Source: Longilinea arvoryzae
Lineage (GTDB): Bacteria; Chloroflexota; Anaerolineae; Anaerolineales; Anaerolineaceae
DNA length: 64,000 nt
NCBI RefSeq assembly: GCF_001050235.1
Contig: NZ_DF967972.1
Coordinates: 3,376,724 to 3,440,723, forward strand
Direction: 5' to 3'
The position numbers and the translations under genes were made by a program. The notes beneath the pieces are model-generated. The model did not search any database. It was given only the letters and a program-made list of their open reading frames with translations, and had not been told where the DNA came from. Position 1 is the stretch's first letter; each line of letters begins with the position of its first letter. Positions 26,538-36,512 of the stretch are shown piece after piece.

Positions 26538-27647
26538 TTATTCGGTGAACTGGCCGTCTTTATAAAACAGCTCGCCGTCCACGCGAATTTCAGAGTCGCG
26601 CCGTAAATCGCAGATCATATCCCAATGAATTGCGCTGTGGTTTTTTCCACCGGTTTCGAGGTAACTGGATCCGAGCGCCATGTGGAATGTGCCGCCAATT
26701 TTTTCATCGTAAAGGATATTGTTGGTGAAGCGGTCGATTTGGAAATTGGTGCCGATGGCAAACTCACCCAGATAGCGCGCGCCGGCGTCGCTGGCCAGCA
26801 TCTGGTCCAGGAACTCCTGATTCTTTTCGGCCGTGGCTTTCACCACCTGGCCGTTCTGGAAATACAGCTGCACCCCTTCCACCGAATGGCCGCCGTAGAT
26901 GGCCGGATACGTAAAGCGCACCCAGCCGTTGACCGAATCCTCCACCGGGCCGGTGTAGATCTCGCCGTCCGGCAGGTTGTGGATGCCGCATGAATTGAGA
27001 AAGGTGCGTCCTTGGATCGAAAGCTGCAGGTCGGCATTGAGGCCTTTCACCGATACCCGATCATGGCCCTGAATGCGCGCGATGTTCGCAGCCTGGGCGC
27101 GTTCGACGCTCCGCCAGTACGCCACCGGATCCGGGGTGTCTTCATCCGCATGGCAGGCGCGGAAAACGAAATCCTGGTACTCGTGCCAGCCCATATCCGC
27201 ATCCATGGCGTAGGCCTGGGTCGGGAACTGGGTGCTCATCCAGCGGAACTGGCCGGCCGCGCTGCGTTCGAGGACAGCAGCCTGGATTTTGGACACCGCC
27301 TTCTGGCGGCGCTGCTGGCGGGCGGGATCGACATGCGAAAGCAGGCGGGTGTTGGTCTCAGAATAAATGCGAATTCGCACATCGAAGGTATCGGCGGCCA
27401 GTTTGTGAAACACGGGGACAAAATCCAACTGATCTTCCCCGGCTGCCTGAAAGAAAATCTCCTCCTGATCGGGCAGGCTCAGCAGGAGATGCGGATTTCC
27501 ACCGCGTTCCAATACCCGCTGATAGACCTCACGCACCAGCGGCTCGGCAGCTGTGGTCGCTTCGATCATGACCCGGTCGCCCGGTTTTACCGCAGTGGAA
27601 TAATCGACCAGAATACGCGCCATCTTCACAACGCGAAGATCACTCAT
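26538..27647 (-). CDS. M29-family aminopeptidase (AmpS/AmpT type)
   Basis: 369 residues. The family's metal-binding C-terminal half is visible: Glu in NLPDGEIYT, Glu in the SVEGVQL region, His in FHMALGSSY, His in AIHWDMICD. M29 enzymes are metal-dependent leucyl-type aminopeptidases described first from thermophiles. GGAGG lies about six bases before the ATG. It is monocistronic, convergent with rny and divergent from the oxidoreductase gene. Confidence 0.92.
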   Translation of the reverse strand: MSDLRVVKMARILVDYSTAVKPGDRVMIEATTAAEPLVREVYQRVLERGGNPHLLLSLPDQEEIFFQAAGEDQLDFVPVFHKLAADTFDVRIRIYSETNTRLLSHVDPARQQRRQKAVSKIQAAVLERSAAGQFRWMSTQFPTQAYAMDADMGWHEYQDFVFRACHADEDTPDPVAYWRSVERAQAANIARIQGHDRVSVKGLNADLQLSIQGRTFLNSCGIHNLPDGEIYTGPVEDSVNGWVRFTYPAIYGGHSVEGVQLYFQNGQVVKATAEKNQEFLDQMLASDAGARYLGEFAIGTNFQIDRFTNNILYDEKIGGTFHMALGSSYLETGGKNHSAIHWDMICDLRRDSEIRVDGELFYKDGQFTE

Positions 27648-27720
27648 TCATTCCTCCGGTTCAAGGTGTAATCAATTTCGTTTACCGCTGAATTATAGTC
27701 CTTCCTCACCAGTCCTGGCT

Positions 27721-27726
27721 TATAAT
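27721..27726 (+). promoter_or_regulatory. -10 element upstream of the sugar-locus operon
   Basis: Consensus TATAAT about 58 bases before the oxidoreductase ATG; no clear -35. Confidence 0.4.
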
Positions 27727-27783
27727 CTATCCAGATGACGGCAGTTTTTTGTCGTCGACATCATCTTCAGGAAAAAATAAAGC

Positions 27784-29970
27784 ATGAAACAATTGCTTCA
27801 AAATATGCGCGACGGGAAGGCCCAGGTTGTCGAGGTGCCCGTTCCCCAACCCAGGCGGGGCGCGGCTCTGGTACAGGTGGCGTCCTCATTGGTTTCTGCC
27901 GGTACGGAACGCATGGTGGTGGAATTCGCCGAGAAGAGTCTGATCGGCAAAGCCCAATCCCGGCCTGACCTGGTTCGCCAGGTACTGGATAAGGCCCGCC
28001 GCGAGGGTATCCTGACGACTGTAGAATCCGCCTTCAACCGGCTGGACCAACCCATGGCCTTGGGATATTCAACGGCCGGCACGGTCGTTGCCGTTGGCGA
28101 AGGCCTGACCGGCGTTCAGGTGGGAGATCGGGTCGCCTGCGCCGGGGGCGGCTACGCCGTCCATGCTGAGTACAATATCGTGCCCAGGAATCTGTTGACC
28201 CCCATTCCGGAGAACGTCGATTTCGAATCGGCCGCCTTCACCACGCTGGGAGCCATCGCCCTCCAGGGTTTTCGCCTGGCCCAACCCCAGCTTGGCGACC
28301 GTGTGGCCGTGATCGGTCTGGGACTGCTGGGGTTACTGACCGTCGGCATTGCCAAAGCAGCCGGCTGCCGCGTCTTTGGCATCGATCTCGATCCGGCGCG
28401 CGTCCGCCTGGCGCTCCAAATGGGCGCAGAAGCCGCCGTAAGCCGCCCCGAGGCCGAAGATGCCGGCCGGACCTTCACGGATGGGCGCGGTTTCGATGCC
28501 GTCCTGATCTGTGCGGATACGAAATCCAACGATCCCATTCAACTGGCCGGCGCGCTGGCCCGCGAACATGGCCAGGTGGTGGCTGTAGGCGCGGTGGGAC
28601 TGGAAATTCCACGCAAGATTTATTATGAAAAAGAACTGACCGTCCAGGTTTCACGATCCTACGGACCCGGGCGTTACGACACAACCTATGAAGAGCAGGG
28701 CCATGATTATCCCTTCGGTTATGTGCGCTGGACCGAAGGCCGCAACATGGCCGCCTTTGTCGAGCTGCTCGCTTCCGGACGATTGGATGTGCACCCGCTC
28801 ATCACCCACCGTTTCGAGATCGACCAGGCCGCCGAAGCTTATGACCTGATCACCGGCAAGCAGCACCAGCCTTTCCTGGGCGTGCTCATCAGTTACCCGC
28901 AGACGGCTCAAGCCCCGGCGCAGCGCGTCGAACTGGCGCATCCGGTCGGTTCCGCCCAACCTTTGAAAGGCGAACCCGGCCTGGGCGTTTTGGGCGCCGG
29001 AAATTACGCCACGGCCGTATTTCTACCCATCGTCCAAAAAGTCGGCGGCGTTCAGCGCGTCTGCATCGCCACCGCATCCGGCGTCAGCGCCCGCCATGCC
29101 GCCCAAAAGTACGGATTTCAATCCGCTTCCAGCTCGGAAAGCGAGCTTCTGGAAGACCCCGGCATCCAGATCATCGCCATCCTGACCCGCCACCAGATGC
29201 ACGCGCGCCAGATTTTAGCCGGCCTGGAACACGGCAAACACGTTTTCTGTGAGAAGCCGTTGGCCATCACCCCGGCGGAGGTGGACGAGATCGAAGCTGT
29301 GCTGGCCGGGACGAACGAAACCTCTCCGCGCCTGATGGTCGGCTTCAACCGCCGCTTCGCGCCTTTCAGCCGCGAAGTACAGCGCTTCTTCAACGGGCGC
29401 AGCGAACCCATGGCGATCCATTACCGCGTCAACGCCGGGTTCTTGCCCGTGTCCCACTGGACGCAGGATCCGCAGCAGGGCGGCGGGCGCATCATTGGCG
29501 AAGGCTGCCATTTCATCGATTATCTCACCTGGCTGGTCGGTCAGCCGCCGGTCAGCGTGCAGGCCATTGGACTGCCGGACGGCGGACGGTACCATGAGGA
29601 CAACGTTCAATTGACCTTTACTTTCGGGGATGGTTCGCTGGGTACCCTGACCTACCTTGCCAACGGCGATAAGGCATTCCCAAAGGAGCGCGTCGAAATT
29701 TTCAGCGGCGGGCGGGTGGCCGTATTGGACGATTTCCGCGCGCTGGAACTGGTCCGGAACGGACACCGCACCGGGATGCAATCCCGCTTGAGCCAGGACA
29801 AGGGTCACCGGGCGGGCTGGGAGGCGTTCCTAGACGCCGTCCGGGGCGCGAAAGCTCCACCCATACCCTACACCGAGCTCATTGCCGTCACGCGCGCCTC
29901 CATTGCGGCGGTCGAAGCTCTGCGCAGCGGAAATTCTCAATCCATCCAGGCCCCTACCCGAAAGGAGTAA
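27784..29970 (+). CDS. Bi-domain oxidoreductase: zinc-type alcohol dehydrogenase fused to Gfo/Idh/MocA
   Basis: 728 residues. Residues 1-375 are an MDR dehydrogenase (GYSTAGTVVAVG, GDRVACAGGGYA, nucleotide-binding VIGLGLLGL); residues about 395-728 are a Gfo/Idh/MocA dehydrogenase (LGVLGAGNYA near the join, FCEKPLA, RRFAPFS, EGCHFIDY). The fusion is known from exopolysaccharide and heparinase-type loci, where it probably oxidises or epimerises a nucleotide-activated sugar; the substrate is unknown. It starts an operon with the hydrolase three bases downstream, then the heparinase-like gene. AGGAAA precedes the ATG. Confidence 0.9.
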   Translation: MKQLLQNMRDGKAQVVEVPVPQPRRGAALVQVASSLVSAGTERMVVEFAEKSLIGKAQSRPDLVRQVLDKARREGILTTVESAFNRLDQPMALGYSTAGTVVAVGEGLTGVQVGDRVACAGGGYAVHAEYNIVPRNLLTPIPENVDFESAAFTTLGAIALQGFRLAQPQLGDRVAVIGLGLLGLLTVGIAKAAGCRVFGIDLDPARVRLALQMGAEAAVSRPEAEDAGRTFTDGRGFDAVLICADTKSNDPIQLAGALAREHGQVVAVGAVGLEIPRKIYYEKELTVQVSRSYGPGRYDTTYEEQGHDYPFGYVRWTEGRNMAAFVELLASGRLDVHPLITHRFEIDQAAEAYDLITGKQHQPFLGVLISYPQTAQAPAQRVELAHPVGSAQPLKGEPGLGVLGAGNYATAVFLPIVQKVGGVQRVCIATASGVSARHAAQKYGFQSASSSESELLEDPGIQIIAILTRHQMHARQILAGLEHGKHVFCEKPLAITPAEVDEIEAVLAGTNETSPRLMVGFNRRFAPFSREVQRFFNGRSEPMAIHYRVNAGFLPVSHWTQDPQQGGGRIIGEGCHFIDYLTWLVGQPPVSVQAIGLPDGGRYHEDNVQLTFTFGDGSLGTLTYLANGDKAFPKERVEIFSGGRVAVLDDFRALELVRNGHRTGMQSRLSQDKGHRAGWEAFLDAVRGAKAPPIPYTELIAVTRASIAAVEALRSGNSQSIQAPTRKE

Positions 29971-29973
29971 GCG

Positions 29974-30642
29974 GTGAAATCACCCACCCAGCTATCGATC
30001 GTCAGTGCAAACGGACGTTCCCTTTCCAACCTCTTCTTTTCCGCCGACCATGCCAACGATTGGCTGGCGCTGGCGCTGCCCGGTTTGGGCTACACTGCTG
30101 ACATGCCGCTGCTGTACTACACGAAAATGCTGCTCTCCAACCGCGGCGTGGATGTTCTGCAATTGATGCCGGCGACGATGTCGGCCGAGTATCTAGCGTT
30201 GGACGCGGAAAGCCGCAAAGGCTGGCTGCGCAGCGACGTCCTGGCCGGATTGGAAGTCGGCCTGAAACAGCGTCCATACCGCGGCCTGGTCCTGGTGGGC
30301 AAATCGATTGGCTCCATCAGCGTTGCTCTGGCTTTACCCACCGCGCAATCCCGCCTGCCAACCTGCGCCGTCTGGCTCACCCCCCTGTTTCGCGAGCCGA
30401 TCGTCATGGACGCGGCATTTTCGTGCAAGGGCCCCTCTTGCTTTCTGTGCGGCGGCGCCGACAGCACGTACCAGCAGGAAAAGATGGATTCGATCTTGAA
30501 GTTGAACACCAAGGCCATCGCCTGGATCGCCGCCGGCGCGGACCACAGCCTGGAGATTGCCGGCGACGAAGACGCCACCTTTCAGGCCTTGAAGGAAGGC
30601 ATGCAAACAGTAGGGCGCTTTTTGGACGACGCCCTGGTTTAA
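29974..30642 (+). CDS. Small alpha/beta-hydrolase-like protein
   Basis: 222 residues. A nucleophile elbow GKSIGS near residue 111, an acidic candidate in CGGADSTY near 160, and a His in GADHSLE near 190 fit an alpha/beta hydrolase. Substrate unknown. The start is GTG with AAAGGAG seven bases upstream and the gene follows the oxidoreductase by three bases, so it belongs to the same operon. Confidence 0.7.
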   Translation: MKSPTQLSIVSANGRSLSNLFFSADHANDWLALALPGLGYTADMPLLYYTKMLLSNRGVDVLQLMPATMSAEYLALDAESRKGWLRSDVLAGLEVGLKQRPYRGLVLVGKSIGSISVALALPTAQSRLPTCAVWLTPLFREPIVMDAAFSCKGPSCFLCGGADSTYQQEKMDSILKLNTKAIAWIAAGADHSLEIAGDEDATFQALKEGMQTVGRFLDDALV

Positions 30643-30666
30643 CCCCGACCCTCCGGCCAAACCTCA

Positions 30667-32604
30667 ATGGACGAACCCAGGCACTGGCAGGTACAGCTCA
30701 AATCCCTATTCCAGCTCGGATTGGAACAAACCGGGTTGTACGGGCTGTATCAATTCGGGCTGAAAACGGGTCAAATCGCGCGCCAGACGCCGGTTCACCC
30801 CATCCGGCCCGCCGAAAGCGCAGAAGTTTACTTCCCCTGGCAGCCCGTCTCGCATGCAGATCTCGCGGCAGTCTTGAAGGGTACCGAAGAAGCCCTTCGC
30901 CTGGAAGCGGAAGCGATTGTCTCCGGCAGTTTCCGTGGCTTTGGCGGGCCATTGTGTCCCATTCAACTTCGCCCGGCCGTGACGCCGCCGGCGCATTGGA
31001 CAAAACCGACGCCCGAATCCACGCAACAGGACATCAAATTTTTCTGGGAGCCGGCCCGCTTCGGCTGGGCGTTAACCCTCGCCAGGGCTTTTGCTTTTTT
31101 TGGCGACGAACGCTACGCCCGGACCTTCTGGGAACGGTTGGAGGAATTCACGGTTTTCAATCCGGCCAACGCCGGCCCCAATTGGGCTTCCGCCCAGGAA
31201 GTCGCCATTCGCCTGATGTCCGTTGCCTTTGCCGCCAGCCTGCTCCGGTCTTCTTCGCAGTCCACACCCGAACGTTTACGCCTGCTCCGCGGTTTCATCG
31301 CCGCCCACGCCGAGCGCATCCCGGCCACGCTCGGCTATTCGCAGGCCCAGAACAACAATCACCTGCTCGCCGAAGCCGCCGGGTTATGCACCGCCGCAGT
31401 CCTGCTGCCCGATCATCCCGCATCCAGACAATGGTGCGCCCTTGGGCAGGCCAATTTCAACCGTGGAATTCTCAAACAGGTTGCCCTGGATGGAACCTAT
31501 GCGCAATATTCCACCAATTACCACCGCGTCATGCTGCACTGCGCGCTATGGATTGCCGCGCTGTATGCAGACAAAAAGTCCATTCGCGTGATCTTCACCG
31601 CCCAGGCGCTTGCCCGTTTGAGCGCCGCGGTGAGCTGGCTGGGCGCGCAAACGGACCCGGTCAGCGGTCTGGCGCCCAATTACGGGCACAACGACGGCGC
31701 CAACTTTTTACCGTTGTCCACCTGCGCTTATGAGGATTTCCGCCCCACGTTGCAGGCCGCGGGCTGCATCTTTTCAGAAAACCGATATTTTCCCACCGGT
31801 CCCTGGGATGAAACCGGCCTGTGGTTGGGCTGCTCGAAAAAGGCGGACGCCGCGGTAAGCCACCCTTCCCAGGTGAATCCGGCGGTTCTGCGGCTCTCCA
31901 ACCCTGATTCCTGGGCCATTTTACGCGCCAACCACTTTCACTCCCGTCCGGCGCACGCCGACCAACTGCACGTCGACCTGTGGTTCAAAGGCCAGCCGCT
32001 TGCCCTGGACGCCGGAACCTATCTCTACAACGCGCCCGCCCCCTGGGAAAACGCGCTCACCAGTGCGGCGGTGCACAACAGCGTTCAGATCGACGACCTG
32101 GAACCCATGACCCGCGCCGGGCGCTTCTTATGGTTGGATTGGGATCAGGCCGCAGGAATTCACCGGGTGGAGGCGGCGGCTGAAATTTCAGCGCGCCGCG
32201 ACGGCTACCGCCGGATCGGTGTGGGTCACGAACGCCGCCTGCTCAACCCCTCCGGGCATGAATGGCGGATCATCGATCGACTCACGCCGGTTGGCCGGAA
32301 GCCGAAAGAACACAAGGTGGCGCTGCACTGGCTGATCGCCGATCTGCCCTGGTCGCTGGCGGGCAACACCCTGCGGCTGGAGCACCCCGCGGGTTCCATT
32401 CGGCTCAGCATCGATTGCCAGGCTCCGGGTATTTTGACGCTGGACCGGGCCGGCGAACGCGTGTTCGGCGCTGGCTCCGCAGCGCCCATTTCGGGTTGGG
32501 TCTCACCCACCTACGGCGTGCGCGAACCGGCCCTGTCATTGAACATGATCTGGAACACCAAATTACCTCTGGAAATCGTCTCCCGCTGGCAATTACCCGG
32601 TTAA
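30667..32604 (+). CDS. Heparinase II/III-family protein
   Basis: 645 residues. An alpha-helical toroid half with NNNHLLAEAAGL and YSTNYHRVML, then a beta-sandwich half with HADQLHVDLWF and LALDAGTYLYN, as in heparinase II/III-like lyases. The family cleaves uronic-acid-containing polysaccharides by elimination; in polysaccharide biosynthesis clusters homologues may trim or modify the product. No signal peptide is seen, so the protein as read would act inside the cell. It lies 24 bases after the hydrolase gene. Confidence 0.87.
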   Translation: MDEPRHWQVQLKSLFQLGLEQTGLYGLYQFGLKTGQIARQTPVHPIRPAESAEVYFPWQPVSHADLAAVLKGTEEALRLEAEAIVSGSFRGFGGPLCPIQLRPAVTPPAHWTKPTPESTQQDIKFFWEPARFGWALTLARAFAFFGDERYARTFWERLEEFTVFNPANAGPNWASAQEVAIRLMSVAFAASLLRSSSQSTPERLRLLRGFIAAHAERIPATLGYSQAQNNNHLLAEAAGLCTAAVLLPDHPASRQWCALGQANFNRGILKQVALDGTYAQYSTNYHRVMLHCALWIAALYADKKSIRVIFTAQALARLSAAVSWLGAQTDPVSGLAPNYGHNDGANFLPLSTCAYEDFRPTLQAAGCIFSENRYFPTGPWDETGLWLGCSKKADAAVSHPSQVNPAVLRLSNPDSWAILRANHFHSRPAHADQLHVDLWFKGQPLALDAGTYLYNAPAPWENALTSAAVHNSVQIDDLEPMTRAGRFLWLDWDQAAGIHRVEAAAEISARRDGYRRIGVGHERRLLNPSGHEWRIIDRLTPVGRKPKEHKVALHWLIADLPWSLAGNTLRLEHPAGSIRLSIDCQAPGILTLDRAGERVFGAGSAAPISGWVSPTYGVREPALSLNMIWNTKLPLEIVSRWQLPG

Positions 32605-32633
32605 CCACGCCGGAATTCAACCGGCTTTTAAGA

Positions 32634-32639
32634 TAAAAT
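32634..32639 (+). promoter_or_regulatory. -10 element with leaderless spacing before glycosyltransferase
   Basis: TAAAAT ends six bases before the ATG at 32646; no ribosome-binding site. The -35 region is weak, so this is a suggestion only. Confidence 0.35.
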
Positions 32640-32645
32640 GTGAAC

Positions 32646-33869
32646 ATGCATATTCTCCTGATTCATCAGGCGTTTGCCGGATTGAATGAAGCTGGCGGCA
32701 CGCGGCATATCGAACTGGCGCGGGCGCTGGTGCAAAAAGGCCATCAGGTCACCATCATTTCCAGCCCGGTAAGCTACCTGACCGGAAAATGCCGTTCGAA
32801 TCGCCTGGGTTGGGTCGAAAAAGAGCAGTCGGAAGCCGGCATCACCATCCTGCGCACTTATACGTACCCGGCTTTGCACCGCAGCTTCTTCCACCGGGTT
32901 TTGAGCTTTTTCAGTTTCATGATTTCTTCCTTCTTTGTTGGTCTGGGCGTGCCAAATGTGACTCTGGTATGGGGGACCTCCCCGCCCATTTTTCAGGGCG
33001 TCACAGCCTGGCTGCTGGCCCGCCTGAAAGGGAAGCCTTTTTTATTCGAGGTGCGCGATCTCTGGCCGGCCTTTGCCATCGGAGTCGGCGTGCTTCGCAA
33101 TCCGCTCCTCATTCGCCTGTCGTTGGGTCTGGAACGGTTTCTTTACCGGCACGCGGATCGGGTCATGGTCAATTCACCCGGTTTCATCGATCACGTCACG
33201 GCGCGCGGCGCACGCTGGGTGGAACTCATTCCCAATGGGGCCGATCCGGACATGTTCGATCCGCAGGGGAACGGCGCGCAGTTCCGCCAGGAATACAACC
33301 TGGACAATCATTTCATTGCCATGTACGCCGGGGCGCATGGCCTTTCCAATGACCTGGATATCGTCCTGGACGCAGCCGAAGAGCTGCGTGATCGCCCGGA
33401 AATTGCCATCGTGCTGGTCGGCGACGGCAAGGAAAAAAATCGCCTTCAATCCCGGGCTACCGCGCGCTGCCTGGACAACGTCTTTTTCACCCCGCCGGTG
33501 CCCAAGAACGGTATGTCTGCTGTGCTGTCGGCGGCAGACGCCTGCATCGCGATTTTAAAGCCGCTCGAGCTGTATAAAACGACCTATCCCAACAAGGTGT
33601 TCGATTACATGGCCGCCAGCCGGCCGGTTGTGTTGGCCATCGACGGTGTGATTCGAAAGGTGGTTGAAGAAGCCGGAGCCGGGATTGCGGTTCCGCCCGG
33701 GGACGCGCACGCCATGGCCCAGGCCATCCGCGAACTGGCCGCCGACCGCCAGCGCAGCCGGGCCATGGGATTGGCCGGCCGGCGCTGCGTCGAGGAAAAA
33801 TTTAACCGCGCCGATCTTGCGGATCGATTGGTTCTGCTGCTCGAAGACATGGGGAGGGTACATGCCTGA
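32646..33869 (+). CDS. Glycosyltransferase family 4 protein
   Basis: 407 residues with two Rossmann-like halves (GT-B fold). N-terminal [12 protein letters not shown] corresponds to the nucleotide-sugar glycine loop; the C-terminal half has IAIVLVGDG and [19 protein letters not shown], where the family's donor-binding Glu lies. It resembles WbuB-like transferases that build O-antigen or exopolysaccharide units. A GTG two codons upstream is an alternative start. It overlaps the response-regulator gene by eight bases, tying the sugar locus to the phosphate regulators. Confidence 0.87.
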   Translation: MHILLIHQAFAGLNEAGGTRHIELARALVQKGHQVTIISSPVSYLTGKCRSNRLGWVEKEQSEAGITILRTYTYPALHRSFFHRVLSFFSFMISSFFVGLGVPNVTLVWGTSPPIFQGVTAWLLARLKGKPFLFEVRDLWPAFAIGVGVLRNPLLIRLSLGLERFLYRHADRVMVNSPGFIDHVTARGARWVELIPNGADPDMFDPQGNGAQFRQEYNLDNHFIAMYAGAHGLSNDLDIVLDAAEELRDRPEIAIVLVGDGKEKNRLQSRATARCLDNVFFTPPVPKNGMSAVLSAADACIAILKPLELYKTTYPNKVFDYMAASRPVVLAIDGVIRKVVEEAGAGIAVPPGDAHAMAQAIRELAADRQRSRAMGLAGRRCVEEKFNRADLADRLVLLLEDMGRVHA

Positions 33870-34584
33870 AAAGATTCTGGTGGTGGATGACGAAATCTCC
33901 CTGCTCGAAACACTGGCCTATAATCTACAGAAACAGGGCTATGAGGTGGAAACCGCCGGAGACGGCCTGAATGCGCTCACCCTGGCTCAAAGCGCCCATC
34001 CGGATTTGATCGTCCTGGATTTGATGCTGCCGGGGATGGACGGTTTCGAAGTTTGCCGCGAGTTGCGGAAGACCATGAACACGCCTGTTTTGATCCTGAC
34101 CGCCCGGGATGATGAAATCGATCGTGTGGTTGGGCTGGAAGTAGGCGCGGACGATTATCTGACCAAACCCTTCAGCATGCGCGAATTCCTGGCCCGGGTC
34201 AAAGCCCTGCTGCGCAGAGTGCGCATGATCCGGGAAGAACTGACCAGCGCTGCCCAACAAACCGGCAGCACCCTGGCGCCCGGAAATTCTCTGATCTATG
34301 GTTCCCTGGTCATCGACCTTTCCCGACACGAGGTGCGTTTGCGCGATCAGGCTCTGGCTTTGAAACCCAAGGAATATGAATTGCTGGTCTATTTTGCCCA
34401 ACATCAAGGAGTGGTTCTCTCGCGGGATCTCATCCTTGAAAATGTATGGGGCTGGGATTTTACGGGCGACAGCCGGACCGTAGATGTGCACATGCGCTGG
34501 TTGCGTGAAAAAATCGAGGAAGATCCATCCAACCCGACCCGGCTGATCACCGTGCGGGGAGCCGGTTATCGATTCGAAGGATAG
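33862..34584 (+). CDS. phoP: OmpR/PhoB-type response regulator
   Basis: 240 residues. A receiver domain with acidic pocket VVDDE and phospho-acceptor Asp at about residue 53 ([10 protein letters not shown]), conserved Thr in LTARDD and Lys in LTKPF; then a winged-helix DNA-binding domain (about 140-238) ending in RGAGYRFEG. Position directly before a PhoR-like kinase and the pst operon identifies it as the phosphate regulator (PhoB/PhoP/RegX3 type). GGAGGG precedes the ATG, which overlaps the glycosyltransferase stop. Confidence 0.9.
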   Translation: MPEKILVVDDEISLLETLAYNLQKQGYEVETAGDGLNALTLAQSAHPDLIVLDLMLPGMDGFEVCRELRKTMNTPVLILTARDDEIDRVVGLEVGADDYLTKPFSMREFLARVKALLRRVRMIREELTSAAQQTGSTLAPGNSLIYGSLVIDLSRHEVRLRDQALALKPKEYELLVYFAQHQGVVLSRDLILENVWGWDFTGDSRTVDVHMRWLREKIEEDPSNPTRLITVRGAGYRFEG

Positions 34585-34587
34585 CTC

Positions 34588-36339
34588 ATGCGCGATTCAA
34601 TCGTCTATCGAATTGCCGTACCCTACCTGATCCTGGTTACCGTGATTTTGATTGCGTTGGGAGCATTTCTCAACAACTACATGGATAAAACCTACGTCGA
34701 CCAGCTTACGGTCAACCAGTTCGCTTCGACGCGTTTATTTGCCAATCAAATCGCGCCTGTGCTCGACCAGGGTGAGCCTTATCCGACCCTTTCGGATCTC
34801 ACCACCCAGACCTCTTTTCTGCTAAACACCCGCATCACCGTGATCCTGCCGGATGGTAAAGTGATTGCGGATTCAGAACGCGATCCCAGTACGCTCGAGA
34901 ATCACCTCGACCGTCCCGAGGTCAAAGGAGCGATCGGCGGGCAGGAAACCAGCGAAGTTCGGTACAGCGATACATTGCGGACGCGCCTGCTGTACACGGC
35001 CACGCCTATTCGCCTGGATGGAAAAGTGATCGGCGTCGCCCGCATGGCCATATCGCTGGCCAGTATCGAGGCCCATACCCGTCAATTCCGGGGCATCATC
35101 TTCGCAACCGCGGGGGTCACCGCCCTACTGGTCGTTTTGCTGGCCTTTGGTATCACCTATCAGACCGTACAGCCCCTGCGATCGCTGACCACGGCGGTGG
35201 CGCGACTCGAATCCGGTAAATATGTGGAGTCCATCCCGGGGCGCCGTCTGGATGAAATCGGCCGGCTGTCGAATGCGTTCAACCGCATGGCGGCCCAGAT
35301 CAGCACGCAAATCAAGGAATTGAGCGCCGAACGGAGCAAATTATCCGCAGTGTTGGCGACCATGTCGGACGGTATTTTGATTGTGAACGCCGATGGTCTG
35401 GTCGAACTCATCAACCCGGCTGCTGAAAGGATTTTTTCGATCAGCGCCAGCGAGTCGCTTGGGAAGACCCTGGCGGAGGTCATTCGCCACCATGTCATCG
35501 TCGATCTGTGGAAAAAGACCCAATCGACGGGTGAGCAACAAATTACCTCGCTCGAGACTCCGGACCGATTGATCCTGCAGGCCATTGCTACCCCTCTTGA
35601 AACCGACGACGGCCGCACACTGATCCTTCTGCAGGACTATACCCGCATGCGCCGTCTGGAAACCGTCCGGCGGGACTTCATCAGCAATGTCAGCCACGAG
35701 CTGCGCACCCCGCTGGCTTCGCTGAAGGCGCTCACCGAGACCGTGCAGGAAACCGCGTTGGATGACCCGCCAGCCGCCCGGCGCTTCCTGGAACGCATGT
35801 CGGTCGAAATCGATAACCTGACCCAACTGGTTCAGGAACTGTTGGACCTGTCCAGGATCGAATCCGGCCGGGTGCAGCTCGAACGCACCTTGATTGCCCC
35901 GAAGGAACTCATCCAACCCGCCGTGGATCGCATGCGTATCCAGGCGGAACGTTCCGGCCTGACCCTGACCATGGATTGCCCCGAGGATTTACCCAGGGTC
36001 AATGTCGACGCTTCGCGCATGGAACAGGTACTGGTCAACCTGATCCATAACGCCATCAAATTCACGCCACCCGGCGGATCGATCCAAATTCGCGGCTGGC
36101 TGCAGGAAAATGACATCATTCTGGCCATTTCGGATACCGGCGTGGGCATCGCCGAAGAGGATTTGAAGCGTATCTTCGAGCGTTTCTACAAAGCCGACCG
36201 CGCGCGTTCGGGCGGGGGCACCGGGCTGGGGCTTTCCATCGCCAGACATCTCGTTGAATCTCACGGCGGGCGTATCTGGGCAGAGAGTGAAATTGGGAAG
36301 GGCAGTACGTTCTTTATTTCCATTCCGCCTGCGCAATAA
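34588..36339 (+). CDS. phoR: Phosphate-sensing histidine kinase PhoR
   Basis: 583 residues: membrane helix (about 7-28), extracytoplasmic sensor domain (about 30-165), second helix (about 170-192), HAMP, PAS domain (about 250-350), HisKA with phospho-acceptor His near residue 370 (SNVSHELRTPL) and an ATPase domain with NLIHNAIKFTP, DTGVGI and GGGTGLGLSI. It autophosphorylates and passes phosphate to the adjacent regulator when phosphate is short. It follows phoP by three bases and ends at a strong terminator. Confidence 0.92.
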   Translation: MRDSIVYRIAVPYLILVTVILIALGAFLNNYMDKTYVDQLTVNQFASTRLFANQIAPVLDQGEPYPTLSDLTTQTSFLLNTRITVILPDGKVIADSERDPSTLENHLDRPEVKGAIGGQETSEVRYSDTLRTRLLYTATPIRLDGKVIGVARMAISLASIEAHTRQFRGIIFATAGVTALLVVLLAFGITYQTVQPLRSLTTAVARLESGKYVESIPGRRLDEIGRLSNAFNRMAAQISTQIKELSAERSKLSAVLATMSDGILIVNADGLVELINPAAERIFSISASESLGKTLAEVIRHHVIVDLWKKTQSTGEQQITSLETPDRLILQAIATPLETDDGRTLILLQDYTRMRRLETVRRDFISNVSHELRTPLASLKALTETVQETALDDPPAARRFLERMSVEIDNLTQLVQELLDLSRIESGRVQLERTLIAPKELIQPAVDRMRIQAERSGLTLTMDCPEDLPRVNVDASRMEQVLVNLIHNAIKFTPPGGSIQIRGWLQENDIILAISDTGVGIAEEDLKRIFERFYKADRARSGGGTGLGLSIARHLVESHGGRIWAESEIGKGSTFFISIPPAQ

Positions 36340-36359
36340 ACAACCTCCTTTCCGTTCCA

Positions 36360-36400
36360 ACAGAGCATGGATTCTTCTGAATCCATGCTCTGTTTATTAA
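36360..36400 (+). terminator. Terminator of phoPR
   Basis: A perfect 15-bp stem (36360-36374 with 36379-36393) with a TTCT loop, followed by TTATTAA. It separates phoPR from pstS. Confidence 0.8.
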
Positions 36401-36418
36401 CTCAAACCTTATCCCGCC

Positions 36419-36473
36419 GTTCATGAACTGTTAACAAAACCTTTTTCGGGTCTTAACGATGCGTGGGTATAGT
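36419..36473 (+). promoter_or_regulatory. PHO-box-like direct repeats and -10 of pstS
   Basis: Four units at an exact 11-base period: GTTCATG (36419), GTTAACA (36430), CTTTTTC (36441) and CTTAACG (36452), followed by TATAGT (36468-36473). PhoP/PhoB regulators of Gram-positive type bind tandem TTAACA- or GTTCACC-like repeats spaced 11 bases apart, often in place of a -35. The phoPR genes lie directly upstream. Confidence 0.75.
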
Positions 36474-36512
36474 CAAAACGAACGAAAAAAAACGAATCAG
36501 GAGATGAGAGAA

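Noticed and set aside
30423..31733. 436-codon frame overlapping the hydrolase and heparinase genes
   Set aside because: Arg/Pro/Gly-rich shadow in another frame of two recognisable genes.
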